A stretch of 7,262 bases of DNA from an uncultured Gemmatimonadota bacterium (GTDB lineage: Bacteria; Gemmatimonadota; Gemmatimonadetes; Longimicrobiales; Gaopeijiaceae): the NCBI GenBank assembly GCA_937136445.1, contig CAKZOQ010000442.1, forward strand, positions 1 through 7,262, written 5' to 3'. Shown here in pieces: positions 5,388-7,262 of the stretch. How positions within the stretch are numbered: position 1 is the first letter of the stretch; the number at the start of each line of letters is the position of its first letter. Below the pieces are notes generated by a model that worked only from the letters and a program-made list of their open reading frames with translations, was not told where the DNA came from and did not search any database. Position numbers and translations under genes: made by a program.

Positions 5388-6341
5388 CTACGCCGCCACC
5401 TGGTCGGCGAGCCAGCCACCCACCTCGGAGCGGGACCGCTGGATGGACTCCACATAGATCTCGTTCATGGGTCCGCGACCCTTCCAGCGCTCGAAGACCG
5501 TATCCCAACTGATCTCACCCTCGTCGAAGAGCCACTCCTTGTCCTCCGCCACGTACTGGCAGGGGAACGGATAATCCAGGACATACTCCTCCTTCTCCTC
5601 GTCCCAGTGGGCGGGAGCGTCCAGCCCCAGCTTCTCGCAGAGGGGGACGGTGGAGGCCATCCAGACCTGACGGAGCTGATCGTTGGTGAGCCCCTTCAGC
5701 TTGTAGTCGAGCTGGCCCGAGTGCCGCTTCATCTCGTCCGGGAGGCCGAACCACTCGATGGTCATGGGGAACATCCAGTCCACCGAGCGCTGGAGCATCT
5801 CCCGGGCCTCTCCGCCGGAGTTGGCCAGGCGGCGCATCCAGACCTCGCCGTGGCGCAGGTGGAAGGTCTCCTCCATGTCCACCTTCACCAGGGCGCGCTT
5901 GAGCGGGCCGTAGGAGGTGTTCTCGTAGACGTCGGAGAGGAGGGTGATGCCGGCGCGGTCGAAGAAGCCGTTGGCCACCACCATGTCCGCCCAGTTGTCC
6001 AGCGGCTGGTCGAAGCCGTACGGGTGCTTGAACTCGTGGGGCTGGCGGCCGTAGACGAGCTGCTCCTTGCTCTCGCCCAGATCCTCCAGGAGGCGGTAGG
6101 CGATGTTGGCGTGGGCCAGCTCGTCCTGGATGATGGCGTGCGCGCTCACCTGGGTGTTGGTGGAGGGCGCGTGGCGGGCGGCCATCCAATAGGCCGGAGC
6201 GCTCATGAGCTCCGTGTCCGCCTGGACGGTGAGCTGCACCGTGAGGGCCTTCTTGTACCCCTCGGTCATCTCCTCCGGCGACTCGACGATGTAGCCGTCC
6301 TGGACCTTGGCGATGAGCTCGTCTTCGGTGAACTGCGACAT
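5388..6341 (-). CDS. paaA: PaaA-like catalytic di-iron subunit of phenylacetyl-CoA epoxidase
   Basis: A 317-residue ferritin-like monooxygenase subunit; E. coli PaaA is 309. In the family it uses O2 to epoxidise the ring of phenylacetyl-CoA. Six residues match the known di-iron ligands: Glu44 (ADTELM), Glu74 and His77 (IQDELAH), Asp155, Glu158 and His161 (VDMEETFH). The Glu44-Glu74 spacing of 30 equals the E. coli Glu42-Glu72 spacing. The position of E. coli Lys68, near the active site, is Ile70 here. Further PaaA marks are YGPLKRALV, LTNDQLRQVW, STVPLCEKLGL and KGRGPMNE. About 249-271 holds an acidic/aromatic insertion relative to my memory of E. coli PaaA. AAGGAG lies 5 nt before the ATG. 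The overall wording resembles the haloarchaeal-type PaaA more than the proteobacterial one, from memory. Family is sure; the exact substrate is inferred. Confidence 0.9.
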   Translation of the reverse strand: MSQFTEDELIAKVQDGYIVESPEEMTEGYKKALTVQLTVQADTELMSAPAYWMAARHAPSTNTQVSAHAIIQDELAHANIAYRLLEDLGESKEQLVYGRQPHEFKHPYGFDQPLDNWADMVVANGFFDRAGITLLSDVYENTSYGPLKRALVKVDMEETFHLRHGEVWMRRLANSGGEAREMLQRSVDWMFPMTIEWFGLPDEMKRHSGQLDYKLKGLTNDQLRQVWMASTVPLCEKLGLDAPAHWDEEKEEYVLDYPFPCQYVAEDKEWLFDEGEISWDTVFERWKGRGPMNEIYVESIQRSRSEVGGWLADQVAA

Positions 6342-6375
6342 GCGGTCTCCTTGGCGGTGCGTCTCGAGCGACGGG

Positions 6376-6675
6376 CTAGAGCCCGAGCGACGAGCGAATC
6401 AGGGGGCTGATGCGTTCGGGGGTCCAGGGTGGGTTGAAGGTCAACTCCACCTCGGCGTCCTCCACACCCTCGACGTCGAGGATGGCGTTCTTGGCGTTCT
6501 CCACGATCTCTCCCGCCACCGGACACATCGGAGAGGTCAGGGAGATGGTGGCCTTCACATCGGCGTCGTCCACCTCCACGTCGTAGACGAGCCCCAGGAC
6601 CACGAGATCCAGGTTGAGCTCCGGATCCTTCACGGTCTTCAGGGCGTCCATGACGGACTTCTCGGTCACGGCCAT
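6376..6675 (-). CDS. second DUF59/MIP18-family protein (SufT-like) heading the paa cluster
   Basis: A 99-residue stand-alone DUF59 protein: TVKDPELNLDLVVLGLVYDV (14-33), SLTSPMCPVAGEI (45-57, conserved Cys51) and FNPPWTPERIS (80-90). This family, with SufT and the N-terminus of some Mrp/ApbC proteins, works in iron-sulfur cluster assembly and related metal maturation. It differs clearly from the PaaD-like gene by its MCPVAGE motif and lack of EEGRRKLR, so it is a paralogue rather than a recent duplicate. AGGAGG sits 4 nt before the ATG, which decides the start; the frame is open further upstream but that part has no domain. It is followed by paaA after 34 nt on the same strand and is probably the first gene of the operon. 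It may serve this enzyme's metal centre or be a general maturation protein caught in the cluster. Confidence 0.87.
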   Translation of the reverse strand: MAVTEKSVMDALKTVKDPELNLDLVVLGLVYDVEVDDADVKATISLTSPMCPVAGEIVENAKNAILDVEGVEDAEVELTFNPPWTPERISPLIRSSLGL

Positions 6676-6755
6676 AGGGCCTCCTGCGAATGCGTGTGCG
6701 CCGAACGGAGGGAGCAGGTTGGACCTCCTCCCAGGCAGATGTCTAGGTACACGAC

Positions 6756-6784
6756 GGTGGACGTGGGGTTCAACCGCGTCCACC
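6756..6784. promoter_or_regulatory. candidate operator dyad upstream of the paa operon
   Basis: GGTGGACG (6756-6763) and its exact reverse complement CGTCCACC (6777-6784) flank a 13-nt centre that itself contains GGTT-C-AACC (6767-6775). This nested dyad lies about 80-110 bp upstream of the first paa-cluster gene and has no T-run after it, so an operator for a dimeric regulator is more likely than a terminator. A minus-strand TTGAAC overlaps it at 6768-6773, but no convincing -10 box is found at the right distance. Confidence 0.35.
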
Positions 6785-6823
6785 CCCGCCGGTGACCCGG
6801 ACACCCGGGCCTGGAGGCGTGCT

Positions 6824-6857
6824 GAGTCCCCGGGGTCGCGGAGAGGACGGCGGACTC
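6824..6857 (-). terminator. weak inverted repeat after the SpoIIE-like gene
   Basis: GAGTCC / GGACTC arms are 22 nt apart, with the palindrome CCCCGGGG inside, immediately past the stop of the SpoIIE-like gene. A second small hairpin, CCCGG-ACAC-CCGGG, follows at 6796-6809. Both are GC-rich without T-runs, so a terminator role is only possible. Confidence 0.22.
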
Positions 6858-6861
6858 TCCC

Positions 6862-7262
6862 TCAATGCTTCCGGGCGTAGACCACGGAGGTGGCCGTGCG
6901 CTGGTCTCCCTGAGCCGCCCGGATGGCCTGGTGCAGGGTCGAGACGACCTCGCCGGAGGGCTTCCCGTGGAGCTGGGCGAGAAGGTCCGCCGCCCCGAGA
7001 AAGAGCCCCTTGGAAGCGCGGGAGAGGACGAAGAGCGTGTCTCCCGCCCCCACCTCGAAGGTCTGCGACTGGTAGCGGAAGTCCTCCATCATCCCCAGCG
7101 GGGGTCCGTGGGCTCCGAAGGACTCGAAGGCGCCGTCCCTTCGAATGATGCCGCCCGGCACCCGCCCGGCGCTCCCCCACTCCAGGGTGGATCCGGAGAC
7201 CACCAGGAGGCCCACCTCCACGTGCTGGTTGAGGCCCTCCACGCCGGCGGCCACCACCGCAT
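6862..7262 (-). CDS. C-terminal part of a SpoIIE/PP2C-like domain protein, probably inactive; 5' part beyond the window
   Basis: The visible 132 residues read as the second half of a SpoIIE-type serine phosphatase domain. EGLNQHVEVGLLVV corresponds to the family's LNRxxxxxFVTLxxxxLD, SAGRVPGGIIRRDGAFESFG to SAGHPPPLLxRxDGxVxxLG, then GPPLGMM, and GAGDTLFVLS to PGDxLVLYT. In active members the next residues are DG and the end has a DDIT motif; both Asp pairs bind catalytic metal. Here these positions read SRAS and QRTATSVV, so the acidic residues are gone and dephosphorylation looks unlikely. Such a remnant could act as a binding or regulatory module. The gene runs off the right edge, so any N-terminal sensor or kinase domain is unseen. 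It lies on the same strand upstream of the paa cluster, with 186 bp between. The GTG codons near the edge are not taken as the start, since the domain is incomplete. Confidence 0.6.
   Translation of the reverse strand, partial: AVVAAGVEGLNQHVEVGLLVVSGSTLEWGSAGRVPGGIIRRDGAFESFGAHGPPLGMMEDFRYQSQTFEVGAGDTLFVLSRASKGLFLGAADLLAQLHGKPSGEVVSTLHQAIRAAQGDQRTATSVVYARKH

Noticed and set aside
5166..6410. Open plus-strand frame of 414 codons opposite paaA and paaD
   Set aside because: It is the antisense shadow of two clear paa genes; its translation is His/Val/Leu/Gly-rich with no domain, as expected from GC-rich antisense frames.
6744..6773. Minus-strand sigma-70 promoter with TTGAAC and TACCTA, 18 bp apart
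   Set aside because: The -10 half matches the consensus in only two of six positions, so it is not reported as a promoter.
1..7262. CRISPR array, tRNA, insertion sequence, toxin-antitoxin or defence system
   Set aside because: No spaced direct repeats, cloverleaf-like sequence, transposase motif or terminal inverted repeats were found on reading both strands; all intergenic gaps are under 200 bp.

Overview
The window is GC-rich (roughly two-thirds G+C or more by eye). It carries eleven protein genes packed tightly, with G/C-ending codons throughout, and no tRNA, rRNA, CRISPR array or insertion sequence that I can see. Two features suggest an environmental bacterium of the Gemmatimonadota or a nearby phylum: the sigma-factor subtype (Cys-Cys in region 2, with an FRTWxFGVIR-type helix) and its single-pass partner ending in an SPTxxLLxxPG motif. 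That placement rests on remembered family patterns, not on a search. The outer-membrane barrel and the lipoprotein indicate a diderm cell.

Layout. (1) 196-1699, plus strand: a three-gene operon with 4-nt stop/start overlaps. It encodes an ECF sigma factor, a single-pass anti-sigma-like protein and a secreted helical protein of the Spy/CpxP/CnrX type. Together they look like an envelope-stress or metal-sensing relay. (2) 1713-3455, minus strand, converging on the first operon: an outer-membrane beta-barrel protein and, upstream of it, a lipoprotein of unknown function. Two GC-rich hairpins lie between them. (3) 3583-6675, minus strand: a phenylacetyl-CoA epoxidase (PaaABCD-type) cluster in the transcription order DUF59 protein, paaA, paaD-like DUF59 protein, paaB, paaC, zinc-ribbon protein. 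(4) 6862 to the right edge, minus strand: the C-terminal part of a SpoIIE/PP2C-like domain that seems to lack the catalytic aspartates.

The paa cluster is the most interesting part. The enzyme family epoxidises the aromatic ring of an aryl-CoA thioester using a di-iron PaaA, its structural partner PaaC, the small PaaB and the maturation protein PaaD. Four things differ here from the textbook E. coli arrangement. PaaD is split into a DUF59 gene and a separate zinc-ribbon gene with paaB and paaC between them. PaaC keeps both ExxH motifs, which ordinary PaaC has lost. The lysine that in E. coli PaaA sits four residues before the first ExxH glutamate is isoleucine. A second DUF59 protein heads the operon, and no PaaE reductase is present. 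The cluster is therefore a divergent epoxidase lineage, and its substrate and electron donor cannot be read from this window.
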